Of a stretch of 64,000 nt of DNA, positions 25,134 to 34,271 are shown piece after piece (the stretch's first letter is position 1; each line of letters starts with the position of its first letter). This DNA is from Parapedobacter sp964498395. GTDB lineage: Bacteria > Bacteroidota > Bacteroidia > Sphingobacteriales > Sphingobacteriaceae. The position numbers and the translations under genes were made by a program. Below the pieces are notes generated by a model. That model searched no databases and was not told where the DNA came from. It saw nothing but the letters and a program-made list of their open reading frames with translations. The stretch is from contig CAZCHE010000004.1 of assembly GCA_964498395.1 (NCBI GenBank), positions 62,001-126,000 of the forward strand, written 5' to 3'.

Positions 25134-26924
25134 ATGGAAACAGTAAAAAAACAGGCAATAAAAGGAGGGGAATTTGTAATCAAGGAAACTGCCTATGCGG
25201 ATGTGTTCATCCCTGAAGAGTTCGACGAGGAACAAGTGATGATCCGCCAGACGTGTGGAGACTTTTTGGAAGCGGAAGTTTTCCCGAATCTCGACCGTAT
25301 CGATGCACAGGAAGAAGGGTTGATGCAACGTCTGCTCGATAAGGCTGGGGAATTGGGGTTGCTGAGCGTGTCTATCCCCGAGGAGTATGGCGGGTTTGGC
25401 AAAAACTTCAATACGTCCATGCTGGTCACCGATGCGGTGGGAGCAGGACATTCCTTTGCAGTGGCACTGTCTGCCCATACGGGTATCGGTACATTGCCCA
25501 TACTGTACTACGGAAATGAAGCCCAAAAGGCCAAATACATCCCTAAATTAGCCACAGGCGAATGGAAGGCGGCTTATTGCTTAACGGAGCCAAATGCCGG
25601 ATCAGATGCCAATTCGGGCAGAACCAGCGCGAGGCTCAATGCCGAGGGTACCCATTATGTCATCAATGGACAGAAGATGTGGATTACCAATGGTGGCTTT
25701 GCCGATATATTCATTGTATTCGCTAAGATTGACGACGACCAAAACCTGTCGGCATTCATCGTGGAAAGGGAATTTGGCGGTATCACCATGAACCCGGAAG
25801 AGCACAAATTAGGCATTAAGGGGTCATCCACTCGCCAGATGTTTTTCAACGATTGCCCGGTACCCGTGGAAAATCTGTTGTCAGAGCGCGGTAATGGGTT
25901 CAAGATTGCTGTCAATATCCTCAATATCGGGCGCATCAAGCTGGGTTCAGCCGCCATTGGCTCGTCACGGCGGATCATCGACCAAGCCATTAACTATGCC
26001 AATGAACGGGTACAGTTTGGATTGCAGATATCCAAATTCGGGGCGATACGCCATAAATTGGCCGAGATGGCTGTCCGGAACTTCGCGGTGGAGAGTGCTG
26101 CGTACCGGGCCGGGCAGAACATTGATGATGCGTATGATGCGTTGGTCGCCGGGGGAATGGATGCTGCCCAAGCTAAGTTGAAGTCCACTGAGCAATTTGC
26201 CATTGAGTGCGCGATATTGAAAGTGTGGGGTTCGGAGATGCTGGACTACATCGTGGATGAAGGCGTACAGATCTATGGAGGAATGGGTTATTCGGCCGAT
26301 GCCCCGATGGAGCGCGCCTACCGTGATTCACGTATCAACCGGATTTTCGAAGGAACCAACGAAGTTAATCGCCTGCTGATCGTAGACATGTTGCTCAAGC
26401 GGGCCATGAAGGGAGAGCTCGATTTGATGGGGCCTGCACAGGCGGTAGCAGCGGAACTCATGGCCATCCCCGATTTTGGAGAAGAAGACGATACGCCGTT
26501 TGCTTATGAGAAGAAAATCATTGCCAATCTTAAAAAGGCAGGATTGCTGGTGGCGGGGGCTGCGGTGCAGAAACTAATGATGTCCTTGCAAAAAGAGCAG
26601 GAAATACTGATGAATATCGCCGACATCATTGGTTATGTATATGTTGCCGAATCCGCGTTGCTGCGTGCCGAAAAGTTGGTTCACCAGCGGGGAGCCGATG
26701 CCGTTAGCGGTCAGTTAGACCTCGCTAGGATTTACCTGCATACGACCCTAGACCACGTCTACCTTGCAGGCAAGGAAGCGCTCAATTCATTTGCCGAAGG
26801 TGACGAGCTGAAGATGATGCTGGTAGGATTAAGGCGTTTCACAAAGGCCGAGCCCTACAATATAAAGGACGCGAGGCAGCGGATAGCGAAGCAATTGATC
26901 GAAGCGAATCGGTATTGTTTTTAG
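25134..26924 (+). CDS. fadE: Acyl-CoA dehydrogenase
   Basis: FAD enzyme for the first beta-oxidation step. The 596 residues include the usual fold: N-terminal helical domain, AAYCLTEPNAGSDANS and KMWITNGGFADIFIVFAK beta domain, RVQFGLQISKFGAIRHKLAEM and YGGMGYSADAPMERAYRDSR helical domain with IFEGTNEVNR. An extra C-terminal helical region of about 180 residues (from about 420) resembles the long FadE/VLCAD-type subgroup. It is the last gene of the operon, followed by a terminator. Confidence 0.95.
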   Translation: METVKKQAIKGGEFVIKETAYADVFIPEEFDEEQVMIRQTCGDFLEAEVFPNLDRIDAQEEGLMQRLLDKAGELGLLSVSIPEEYGGFGKNFNTSMLVTDAVGAGHSFAVALSAHTGIGTLPILYYGNEAQKAKYIPKLATGEWKAAYCLTEPNAGSDANSGRTSARLNAEGTHYVINGQKMWITNGGFADIFIVFAKIDDDQNLSAFIVEREFGGITMNPEEHKLGIKGSSTRQMFFNDCPVPVENLLSERGNGFKIAVNILNIGRIKLGSAAIGSSRRIIDQAINYANERVQFGLQISKFGAIRHKLAEMAVRNFAVESAAYRAGQNIDDAYDALVAGGMDAAQAKLKSTEQFAIECAILKVWGSEMLDYIVDEGVQIYGGMGYSADAPMERAYRDSRINRIFEGTNEVNRLLIVDMLLKRAMKGELDLMGPAQAVAAELMAIPDFGEEDDTPFAYEKKIIANLKKAGLLVAGAAVQKLMMSLQKEQEILMNIADIIGYVYVAESALLRAEKLVHQRGADAVSGQLDLARIYLHTTLDHVYLAGKEALNSFAEGDELKMMLVGLRRFTKAEPYNIKDARQRIAKQLIEANRYCF

Positions 26925-26955
26925 GAACCAATCACCCAAACACACACGGATAAAG

Positions 26956-26989
26956 AGAAGCCGGGGCGATGGAAATCGCGCTGGCTTCT
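26956..26989. terminator. Bidirectional terminator between fadE and yceI
   Basis: Stem AGAAGCC/GGCTTCT with an inner GCGAT/ATCGC stem, T-rich on the plus side and A-rich on the other. It serves the convergent genes. Confidence 0.75.
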
Positions 26990-27012
26990 TTGTTTAAACC
27001 TGAGTTCAGGTT

Positions 27013-27645
27013 TTAATTAGCATCACTGAGTTGCAGGGTAAAAGCGACATCGAAGTCGTCTTTGACTTTGACGAGGCCGCCTACTTTTTTCGGAGGAGAA
27101 AGGTCGAAATCCGCAAATGAAAAAGCCCTGCTACCTTCGAGCTTGTATCCTTGAGGTGTTTTCGCGAATGAATAGCGAAGCTGAAAGGGTTTTCGCTTTC
27201 CGGCCAGTTCGATGACCACCATGCCACTGATGAAGTCTTCGCCTCCATTGCAAAGGGGCAAGCGCTCCAGCGAAACGAAATGGATACTCATCTTCGGATA
27301 CTCCTCAGCCTTCAATGTTTTGCGCAAATCACTGGTCAGCATCCGGTTCTTACAATCAAATTGGTTGATGTCTAGTGAAATGGAACCTTTCATTTTGACG
27401 TTTTTTCCGTTCCCTTCGACAGTGCCCTGTATGGTTTCGGCTTGGAATAGGCCGATGGCTTCGCATCCAAATGTATTTACGTTAGAGCTGCCATTGATGG
27501 TGATAAAGCTGTTGGGTAGCACTGCCCAACTGACGGTTTGGGTACCCGCTTCGTATCGCGTGATGACGGGCTTGAAAGCAACCAGTGCCAACACGAGTGT
27601 GGGTAGCATAACGAAGTGTAAGCATGTTTTGTTTGGTGTTTTCAT
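27013..27645 (-). CDS. YceI family periplasmic protein
   Basis: A 210-residue YceI-like lipocalin-fold protein with an N-terminal membrane/signal segment (FVMLPTLVLALVAFKPVI). Features include FITINGSSNVNTFGCEA, ISLDINQFDCKNRMLTSDLRKTLKAEEYPKMSIHFVS and a C-terminal DFDVAFTLQL. Family members bind isoprenoid chains. It is downstream of the porin gene, 128 bases away, same strand. Confidence 0.85.
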   Translation of the reverse strand: MKTPNKTCLHFVMLPTLVLALVAFKPVITRYEAGTQTVSWAVLPNSFITINGSSNVNTFGCEAIGLFQAETIQGTVEGNGKNVKMKGSISLDINQFDCKNRMLTSDLRKTLKAEEYPKMSIHFVSLERLPLCNGGEDFISGMVVIELAGKRKPFQLRYSFAKTPQGYKLEGSRAFSFADFDLSPPKKVGGLVKVKDDFDVAFTLQLSDAN

Positions 27646-27773
27646 CGTCTGTGTTCCTTAGTTGTCTCGTTCATTAGTGTGGATGGGAACGCCCAAAAAG
27701 CCTCTCTCTACAACCCGCACTGTTGGAGACTTTTTGGACGACATCTTGATTGCAAGCCTACTATTCCATACGT

Positions 27774-29156
27774 CTAGAATGCGATGGCTGCTTGGAAGGA
27801 CACCCCGTTGAACTTGCCATTGTGGCGGTAGTCAGTGTCGGGGAAATCCGTATAGTTTTGTGTCACGTACTCTCCTTTCAACAAGATGTTTTTGGTGATG
27901 AACCAACCTGCGCCGACGGCAAAGCGATCGACACCGATTTGTTCAATATTGCCGCCGAATACCTGTTCAGACTTGACAATATTGTAGCGAAGGCCAGCAA
28001 AAAGGTTCTCATTGTTGCCGAACCGATAGATACCTTCAGCGGCGTACTGGCTGGTTCTCCGGGTTTCGGTTTGAGCATTTGTATGACCATTGGCAAATTC
28101 CGCAGTTCCAAAAAACTCGAAGCCTTGTATTTTGGCAAAACCGTTTACCATTACCGAACTCAATTTACCACTGTATTGTGGATTGAAGCGACCGGAAACA
28201 TACATTGCGGTAGCGCCTTTCGCAGCGCCATCTGCAGTATACCATTGTTCCATTACGTTGGTATAGTTAGATCCGGTACGGTCCCCTGCATACAATGTTA
28301 GTGTTCCTGAAGTTCCGGTGTTGTGATACAAACTACCGGTTAGACGAAGCCTGACGTCTTCATTGACTTGTTTATCTACGCCACCTTTCAGGTAAATAGA
28401 GGGGTTACGTGCCGTAATGTCATTGGGAGCGGTTTCCACTTCCAGGACACTTCCGCGGATTAATCCATTGCTCAGACCGACCATACCGAAGAACCCGTTT
28501 TTCTGCACGTATACTTCCCCAGCGATTTCCGTTGCAAATGCATCCATGATATTGCCCTCCATAAACGGGCTGTACAGGGTATGCCCACCGTCTGGCCTGC
28601 GGAAGTGTGCGTCGCCATAGTTGATTTCCATGTGTCCGGCTTTGACGGTCACCAGTTCGCTGAGGTCATCCCAAAACTTACCTTTGAACGGAAACTTATC
28701 GATTTGCAGGTAGCCGCCTTTCACCCAAAACTCATTGTGGTGTTTGGATGCCATGTAGTTGGCCAAGTGTAAGCGTATACCCTCGGTGAGTTGTGCGTCG
28801 ATATACAAATTGGCTGCTGCCAGGCTGAACCCGGGGGCAAGTGGGTAGAGTGCGTTCGGCTGTGTTCCGACATTGTTTACCGCACCGGGATTTTCGTTCT
28901 TTAATGCCTGAAATTGCTGGGCGAAGCCTGCTCCTATACTGATTTTCCGACCTTGGTAAGGTTTGTTGATATCCGCTTTGGTGGTTTCGAAGACATGCAA
29001 TCCCCGTTTGTCATAAGGGCGGAAGAAGTCAGCCTCTCCGTATTGCACGATAGGGCCTTTGTCTATTTCCTTTTCTTCTTGGGCGAGGGTGACCGTAGGG
29101 ATGGTCGAGGCCATAATGGCTATCATGGTCGCGATGCTTGTAAAACGTGTTTTCAT
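27774..29156 (-). CDS. Outer-membrane porin-like beta barrel
   Basis: A 460-residue protein with a signal peptide (to about residue 25, TVTLAQ) and alternating amphipathic strands throughout, ending in AAIAF with the terminal Phe of barrel proteins. There is no plug domain or TonB box, so it is a passive porin rather than a receptor. It lies between two yceI genes on the same strand. Solute unknown. Confidence 0.8.
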   Translation of the reverse strand: MKTRFTSIATMIAIMASTIPTVTLAQEEKEIDKGPIVQYGEADFFRPYDKRGLHVFETTKADINKPYQGRKISIGAGFAQQFQALKNENPGAVNNVGTQPNALYPLAPGFSLAAANLYIDAQLTEGIRLHLANYMASKHHNEFWVKGGYLQIDKFPFKGKFWDDLSELVTVKAGHMEINYGDAHFRRPDGGHTLYSPFMEGNIMDAFATEIAGEVYVQKNGFFGMVGLSNGLIRGSVLEVETAPNDITARNPSIYLKGGVDKQVNEDVRLRLTGSLYHNTGTSGTLTLYAGDRTGSNYTNVMEQWYTADGAAKGATAMYVSGRFNPQYSGKLSSVMVNGFAKIQGFEFFGTAEFANGHTNAQTETRRTSQYAAEGIYRFGNNENLFAGLRYNIVKSEQVFGGNIEQIGVDRFAVGAGWFITKNILLKGEYVTQNYTDFPDTDYRHNGKFNGVSFQAAIAF

Positions 29157-29189
29157 GATTATGTAATATTAGAAGTTTGTTAAAAGGTG

Positions 29190-29783
29190 TTATTGAGGGG
29201 TTAATTTCACTTGGTAATCAATGGTCACTTCGTCGCCTGTTTTAATCGTACCCAGCATGACGGTGGGTGGGGTAACCTTGTACTCTGTCATCTTGAATGT
29301 CGTCGAACCTTTGGCCGTGATGCTTTTGTCGGCTGGGTTAAATTGCCCCGTTGCCGTGATGGTGGCTGGTTTTGACGTGCCTGCGATGTTTAAATTGCCC
29401 GTGGCCTTTACCTGAAAGGTGTTGGTTCCGGTGGAAGTGATGGCGCCTGACGTCATCGTGAAGGTGATATTGGCGTGTTTATCCGTGGTCAGCGCTTTAT
29501 ATGCATTTTTGTCCAGTCCGCTTTTATCACTTTTTAGGGACTCTGCTGGTACCGTAAACGATAAAGCGGAGATGCCTGTTACCTTGTTTCCATCGACGAC
29601 AAACGTTGCTTTGGTCTGTCCCTTAGCAGAGGTCATATCCCAATCGTGTAAAGTGGATGTACCCTTGACGGTCGTTTGCGCCGTGTTCGACTGGTAATTC
29701 GTTTGCGCTTGGAGTGCGTTATAGCATACGGCGAGCGCGCATACCGCTACACCCAGTACGAGTTGTTTGGCTATTGTTTTCAT
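29190..29783 (-). CDS. YceI family protein, second copy
   Basis: A 197-residue secreted YceI protein: signal peptide MKTIAKQLVLGVAVCALAVCYNALQAQ, then KGTSTLHDWDMTS, SFTVPAESLKSDKSGLDKNAYKAL, HANITFTM and a C-terminal DEVTIDYQVKL. I use the ATG at 29783 because it opens the signal peptide; the longer frame is not plausible. It is 33 bases upstream of the porin gene and probably co-transcribed. Confidence 0.87.
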   Translation of the reverse strand: MKTIAKQLVLGVAVCALAVCYNALQAQTNYQSNTAQTTVKGTSTLHDWDMTSAKGQTKATFVVDGNKVTGISALSFTVPAESLKSDKSGLDKNAYKALTTDKHANITFTMTSGAITSTGTNTFQVKATGNLNIAGTSKPATITATGQFNPADKSITAKGSTTFKMTEYKVTPPTVMLGTIKTGDEVTIDYQVKLTPQ

Positions 29784-29843
29784 GTTCGTGTTTGTTTTTG
29801 TTATATTCATTGTTCTGCTTATATATCCCGATGGATTATATGT

Positions 29844-29851
29844 CAAAAGTA
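29844..29851 (-). promoter_or_regulatory. -7 promoter element of yceI-porin-yceI unit
   Basis: On the minus strand TACTTTTG, an exact match, about 60 bases upstream of the yceI start at 29783. Confidence 0.45.
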
Positions 29852-30074
29852 TAGCCTTCTAACCCATCGCCCAGTGGCATCGAACAGGCGAAAAAGTAAT
29901 CTTCATTAACTTTTTTGTCGGTAGATTCGGCAAAAAAGCACTGCTTAAGGGGTGTTTGGTAGGTAATTTGAGGTTGGGAATCGTTTTTTGTAATCCTGGT
30001 CACTTTTTTGGTGCCATTGGGTGTATGGAAATTCCAGGCTTGCTGCATCTTTAAAGATGAGAGGAAGGCGGGTG

Positions 30075-30107
30075 TTGCGGCTGGGTGAGTGTATTTTTGT
30101 ATGTTTG
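30075..30107 (+). promoter_or_regulatory. Promoter of the ECF sigma gene
   Basis: TTG at 30075-30077 and TATGTTTG at 30100-30107, spaced 22 bases; a second exact -7 match, TATTTTTG, abuts at 30092-30099. The start codon is about 50 bases downstream. Confidence 0.55.
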
Positions 30108-30159
30108 ATGTGTCTTATGGCAAAACTGGATTATCCAACATTAACGAGCGAGGCAATTC

Positions 30160-30708
30160 GTGTATAACGAGCAGAACCTTTTAGCGGCATATAGGAAAAC
30201 AGGGGATTTGCACCTGTTGGGCAAGTTGTATGAGTCATATATGCCATTGATTTATGGGGTATGCTTCAAATATTATAAAGACGAGGCAAAGAGTGAGGAT
30301 GCCGTCATGCAAATCTTCGAACTGCTGGTTGTCAAGTTGAAAGTGCATGAAGTGACCCATTTCAAAAGCTGGCTGTACACGCTCGCCAGAAACCATTGCC
30401 TGATGGATTTGCGGATTGCCAACCGGATGAATACGGTAGACATTGACGAGCATATTGTGGAAAGTGATATTTTTCTGCATCAATCCAGTAGTGACGAAGG
30501 TATTCCCGAAGATCGCCTAGCACTGATGGAAGCGTGTTTGGAGGAGCTTAATGTGGAACAGCAACGATGTATCCGATTGTTTTATTTGGAGCAGAAGTGC
30601 TATAAAGAGGTAGCCGAGATCACCGGGTACGACCTGGGTAAGGTAAAAAGCCATATCCAGAACGGTAAGCGTAACCTGAAAATCTGTATGGAGAAAAAAG
30701 AGGTATGA
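30160..30708 (+). CDS. ECF-type RNA polymerase sigma factor
   Basis: A 182-residue sigma-70-family factor of group IV. Region 2 is visible as YMPLIYGVCFKYYKDEAKSEDAVMQIF and FKSWLYTLARNHCLMDLR; region 4 as LNVEQQRCIRLFYLEQKCYKEVAEITGYDLGKVKSHIQNGKRNL. It starts with GTG, the only suitable initiator. It overlaps the anti-sigma-like gene by 4 bases. Targets unknown; the divergent yceI-porin unit is a candidate. Confidence 0.92.
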   Translation: MYNEQNLLAAYRKTGDLHLLGKLYESYMPLIYGVCFKYYKDEAKSEDAVMQIFELLVVKLKVHEVTHFKSWLYTLARNHCLMDLRIANRMNTVDIDEHIVESDIFLHQSSSDEGIPEDRLALMEACLEELNVEQQRCIRLFYLEQKCYKEVAEITGYDLGKVKSHIQNGKRNLKICMEKKEV

Positions 30709-31361
30709 ACAATAATTATAACTTCATTCGTATACAGCAATACCTCAACGGAGAGTTGGGTAGGGAAGAGATGTACCAACTTGAGCGGGAGGCGCTCGAT
30801 GACCCGCTGCTGCACGATGCCATCGAAGGCTACCGACTTCATCGGGAGGTTAGCCACGGGCGGTTAAGCCTATTGCAGCAGCGCTTGGCCGATCGTATCG
30901 CAAATAAGGCGCGCGAACGCGATGCCTACTATTTCGGATGGCAACGATTAGCGGTGGCAACTACGGCCTGCGTGCTGATGGTATTGGTATTAGTGTTGTT
31001 GTGGATGCGGTACCACCCCCTGAAACCCGCACCTGTCGAAAAGGAGGTTGAGGTGGAGCTGACCGTTCCAGAAGGAATGTCGGGGATTCAAGCAAAGGCG
31101 GTGAGTGATCTGGGATGGGATGCGCAGCCGGCCGCTGGATGGGAGTCGTTTAACGCTTACCTTATTGAACACAATAGGTACTTGTTGCCCGTATCGGAAG
31201 ATGTCGTGTTAACGTTTGATATCGGTGCCAATGGTAAACCGACAGCTATTCAAGCAGAGGGGGAAGCGGATGCTCAATGGCTAGCTGAAATACATCGGTT
31301 ATTGGATGAAGGGCCGATATGGAATGGAACAAGAGGGAAAATAGTTATTGTTGCGGAGTGA
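30705..31361 (+). CDS. Putative anti-sigma factor with TonB-like C-terminal domain
   Basis: A 218-residue single-span inner-membrane protein: cytoplasmic helical part (IQQYLNGELGREEMYQLEREALDDPLLHDAIEGY, typical of Bacteroidetes anti-sigma proteins), one transmembrane helix (about 85-105), and a periplasmic domain. The end, FNAYLIEHNRYLLP, VVLTFDIGANGKP and LLDEGPIWNGTRGK, follows the TonB C-terminal pattern. The start overlaps the sigma stop codon, a standard sigma/anti-sigma layout. Confidence 0.8.
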   Translation: MNNNYNFIRIQQYLNGELGREEMYQLEREALDDPLLHDAIEGYRLHREVSHGRLSLLQQRLADRIANKARERDAYYFGWQRLAVATTACVLMVLVLVLLWMRYHPLKPAPVEKEVEVELTVPEGMSGIQAKAVSDLGWDAQPAAGWESFNAYLIEHNRYLLPVSEDVVLTFDIGANGKPTAIQAEGEADAQWLAEIHRLLDEGPIWNGTRGKIVIVAE

Positions 31362-31364
31362 CCG

Positions 31365-31943
31365 TTAATGATTTTCCCAGCGTATTTTTTCCAGGACGGG
31401 TTCACGTTTGGCTTCCCGCAGCGGTTCTTCGTGATACCCCATATAGAAGAATCCCAAACAGGCCTCCTGTGGGGAAAGTTTCAGGAAATCACCTAATTGT
31501 TTGATGGATCCGGGACTGCTCCAGTAGCCACCTATACCCGCTGCTGAAGCGGCAAGCCATAGGTTCTGCACAGCACAGGCCGTAGCGGCTAGTTCCTCCC
31601 ACTCCGGAACATCCCCCGAATAGCGGATGTTAATGGCAATCACTGCAGCCGATTGCAGTACCTTTTCGCGGGTGGTGTCATATTTCTTTTGAAGGAATTG
31701 ATCAGGGGGTGTGTTTTCCCGATACCGTTCGGCCAGTTGGTCGGCAAGGCGTTGTAAGCCTGTGCCCTGAAATACGGTAAACCGCCAGGGTTGGGTGAGC
31801 TTGTGGGTCGGCGCAGCATTGGCGCACGCCAGTAGGTCGATTAGCGTATCCTTGGTGATTTCACGATTTGTATAGCTAGCCGGGAAAATACTTCTGCGAT
31901 AATTGATGAGGTGCTGTATCGCCTCAAAATTAGTGGTGGACAT
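31365..31943 (-). CDS. Nitroreductase family protein
   Basis: FMN-dependent oxidoreductase of 192 residues. It shows IQHLINYRRSIFPASYTNREI (FMN-binding Arg-Arg-Ser), ANAAPTHKLTQPWRFTVF, AVQNLWLAASAAGIGGYWSSPG and LGFFYMGYHEE. It reduces nitro-aromatics, quinones or similar. The stop lies 3 bases from the anti-sigma stop on the other strand. It is 21 bases downstream of pepT. Confidence 0.92.
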   Translation of the reverse strand: MSTTNFEAIQHLINYRRSIFPASYTNREITKDTLIDLLACANAAPTHKLTQPWRFTVFQGTGLQRLADQLAERYRENTPPDQFLQKKYDTTREKVLQSAAVIAINIRYSGDVPEWEELAATACAVQNLWLAASAAGIGGYWSSPGSIKQLGDFLKLSPQEACLGFFYMGYHEEPLREAKREPVLEKIRWENH

Positions 31944-31964
31944 GTGTGATTTGATCTAAATTTT

Positions 31965-33227
31965 TCAAACTTTTTCTTCCCAAAGGGCTGCAATGTGGAG
32001 GATGGTGCGTACTGCTTTCTGCATGTCTTGTACGGATACCCATTCCTCTTTGCCATGGAATGCATGGCCGCCTGCGAAGATATTGGGACATGGCAGCCCC
32101 ATGAAAGAGAGCCGCGATCCATCTGTTCCTCCGCGTATGCTCCGCTTGATGGGTTCCATCCCTGCCCGACGGATCGCTTCCAAACCTATTTCCATGATTT
32201 GCGGATATCGATCAAGTACCTGTTTCATGTTGCGGTACTGTTCTCTCACTTCCATGCAGTATGTGCATCCGGGATGTTTGGATAGAACGGTTTTGATGAT
32301 ATCTTCTAATTCAGCTCGATGTGCGTGTAGGTTTTCGTCGGTGAAGTCTCGTACAATAAAATCGACGGACACTTGCTCCACAAGCCCGTTTATGGAAACG
32401 GGATGGACGAAACCCTCGCGGTCATAGGTGCTTTCGGGAGATAACCGATTTTTCGGCAATGCGTCTACGACTGCTGCTGCAATTTTGATGGCACTTTGCA
32501 GTTTTCCTTTGGCAAAGCCCGGATGGACACTGATGCCATTGATGGTTACCGTTATGCCATCTGCTGAAAAGGTTTCGTCTTCGATCGAACCAGCGGTTTC
32601 ACCGTCTACGGTGTAGGCAAAATCGGCTCCCAGTTTCTTTAAATCAACCTTGTCGACACCCCGCCCGATTTCTTCGTCAGGCGTGAAGAGCAGTTTAATG
32701 GTGCCATGCTTGATTTCGGGGTGGGTCATGAGTAGGTGGGCAGCATCCATGATTTCGGCGATGCCCGCCTTATCATCGGCTCCCAGTAAGGTGGTGCCGC
32801 TGGCTGTAATGATATCATTCCCGATTTGGTTGCGCAAATCAGGATGTTCATCCGGACTGATGGTTACCGCAGGGTCATCGGGAAGCGATATGCTCCCGCC
32901 TTGGTAATTCCGGTGTACGATTGGCTTGACACCTGTGCCACTGCAATCCGGAGCGGTATCGACATGCGAGCAGAAACAGATGACGGGTACCTCTTTGTCC
33001 GTGTTGGAAGGGATGGTCGCATAGACATATCCGTGTTCGTCAAGGTGCGCATCAGCCAAACCGATGGCTACTAATTCCTGCACCAACAGCCTGCCAAGGT
33101 CTTTCTGTTTTTCCGTGGAAGGATATGTCGTTGAGGTGGGATCCGATTGGGTGTCTACCTGTACGTACCGTAGGAACCGTTTGTCGACGGTAAATTCGGT
33201 TATCGTGTTTATTGTCGTCTTGCTCAT
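31965..33227 (-). CDS. pepT: Peptidase T (tripeptide aminopeptidase)
   Basis: Cytoplasmic dinuclear-zinc M20B aminopeptidase that removes the N-terminal residue of tripeptides. The 420 residues contain CSHVDTAPDCSG (first ligand His/Asp), LGADDKAGIAEIMDA (bridging Asp), TPDEEIGRG (catalytic Glu), and IRGGTDGSRLSFMGLPCPNIFAGGHAFHGKEEW. Length and motifs are standard. Confidence 0.96.
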   Translation of the reverse strand: MSKTTINTITEFTVDKRFLRYVQVDTQSDPTSTTYPSTEKQKDLGRLLVQELVAIGLADAHLDEHGYVYATIPSNTDKEVPVICFCSHVDTAPDCSGTGVKPIVHRNYQGGSISLPDDPAVTISPDEHPDLRNQIGNDIITASGTTLLGADDKAGIAEIMDAAHLLMTHPEIKHGTIKLLFTPDEEIGRGVDKVDLKKLGADFAYTVDGETAGSIEDETFSADGITVTINGISVHPGFAKGKLQSAIKIAAAVVDALPKNRLSPESTYDREGFVHPVSINGLVEQVSVDFIVRDFTDENLHAHRAELEDIIKTVLSKHPGCTYCMEVREQYRNMKQVLDRYPQIMEIGLEAIRRAGMEPIKRSIRGGTDGSRLSFMGLPCPNIFAGGHAFHGKEEWVSVQDMQKAVRTILHIAALWEEKV

Positions 33228-33235
33228 GCCGGAAT

Positions 33236-33243
33236 CAAAGATA
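33236..33243 (-). promoter_or_regulatory. -7 promoter element of pepT
   Basis: Minus strand TATCTTTG, an exact match, 8 bases upstream of the ATG, just downstream of the hairpin that ends the usp gene. Confidence 0.5.
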
Positions 33244-33256
33244 GGGAATAAAAGGA

Positions 33257-33299
33257 CATGTCATGCCTGTCTCGCCGCAGGCGAGACAGGCATGACATG
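33257..33299 (-). terminator. Perfect 20-bp-stem hairpin after the UspA gene
   Basis: Two exactly complementary 20-base arms (33257-33276, 33280-33299) with a 3-nt loop. On the minus strand it follows the usp stop and runs into CCTTTTATT, so it can act as terminator. The arm core GCCTGTCTCGCC resembles dispersed CCTGCCTGCC-type hairpins at 7439 and 9114. Confidence 0.7.
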
Positions 33300-33314
33300 A
33301 CGAACTAAGGGGTT

Positions 33315-34151
33315 TTAAGCGACTGGCTTATTCTTTAATAAGACGACCGGCACATCGGCGATGTTCAATAGTTTTTTGCTCACACTGTTATGGAACAAGC
33401 GTTCAAAAAAGCCGTAGTTGCGCGATGCCATAAGGATCAAGTCGATATCATGCTTTTTGACATAGTCAAATATGCCGTAAGCTTTATCTTTGTGGTCATT
33501 GATTACGTCGAATGTTGGATTCAATTCACCCAATAGCCTGAGCACTTGTTTTTGACCTAGCAGCGTTTCGGGTGATTGGTGTTGTGAGGCGTAGTCTACA
33601 TTTACAATATAGGTTTCCGCATGCAGTTGGCTAGCGATGCGCTTGATACTGTCTACAGGGGTGTACTGCTCCACATCTTTGAGATCCGTAGCATAGACGA
33701 CCTTTTTGACGGGTTGGAACAAATGGTTTCGTGGTACGATTAATAGCGGGGCAGCTCCAGACTCCGCTACAGCCAAGGTGTTTCGGCCAATTAACGTGTT
33801 TTCAATGTCTGATAAACCGGCTATTCCCATCACAATGATGGAGACGCTGTATTCCTTGACGATGCTTTCCACACCGGTTTTCACCTGTTGGTTGTCAGCC
33901 AGCAATGTGACTTGTTCGGGTTGGATGGTCTCAGGTAGCCTGAGTTTATCCAACATTCTCTTCAGGTGCTTGATCGTGGCATCATAATAGGGATTACCCC
34001 CATCCCCATCAGCGGCAGTTATCGGAGTGGTGCTGTAGGAATGGTAGAAAATGACTTTCAATGCTTTCAGATGTGCAGCTAGATCAAGGGCGTATTGTGC
34101 AGCGGTGTACGATACATCAGAAAAATCTACGGGAACTAGAAACGTTTTCAT
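33315..34151 (-). CDS. Universal stress protein, tandem UspA domains
   Basis: A 278-residue cytoplasmic protein with two UspA domains. The first (about 1-140) starts KTFLVPVDFSDVSYTAAQYALDLA and ends GIAGLSDIENTLIGRNTLAVAESGAAPLLIVP, near the ATP-type G-x2-G-x9-G(S/T) loop. The second (about 150-275) has KKVVYATDLKD and LILMASRNYGFFERLFHNSVSKKLL. Tandem forms often respond to energy or oxygen limitation. Confidence 0.92.
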   Translation of the reverse strand: MKTFLVPVDFSDVSYTAAQYALDLAAHLKALKVIFYHSYSTTPITAADGDGGNPYYDATIKHLKRMLDKLRLPETIQPEQVTLLADNQQVKTGVESIVKEYSVSIIVMGIAGLSDIENTLIGRNTLAVAESGAAPLLIVPRNHLFQPVKKVVYATDLKDVEQYTPVDSIKRIASQLHAETYIVNVDYASQHQSPETLLGQKQVLRLLGELNPTFDVINDHKDKAYGIFDYVKKHDIDLILMASRNYGFFERLFHNSVSKKLLNIADVPVVLLKNKPVA

Positions 34152-34271
34152 TTAATAATTGGTTTAAAAAACAACGTGTAACGCATGGCCTCCGTGGGTT
34201 TCACGGGTTAAAATTGCCATGACTGGGTAATATAGTGATTTTTGCTTAAAACAACGTAATCATGCGGAAAA

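Noticed and set aside
32811..32825. ATGATATCATT resembling the Fnr-like palindrome
   Set aside because: It lacks the 4-base spacer and lies inside the pepT coding sequence.
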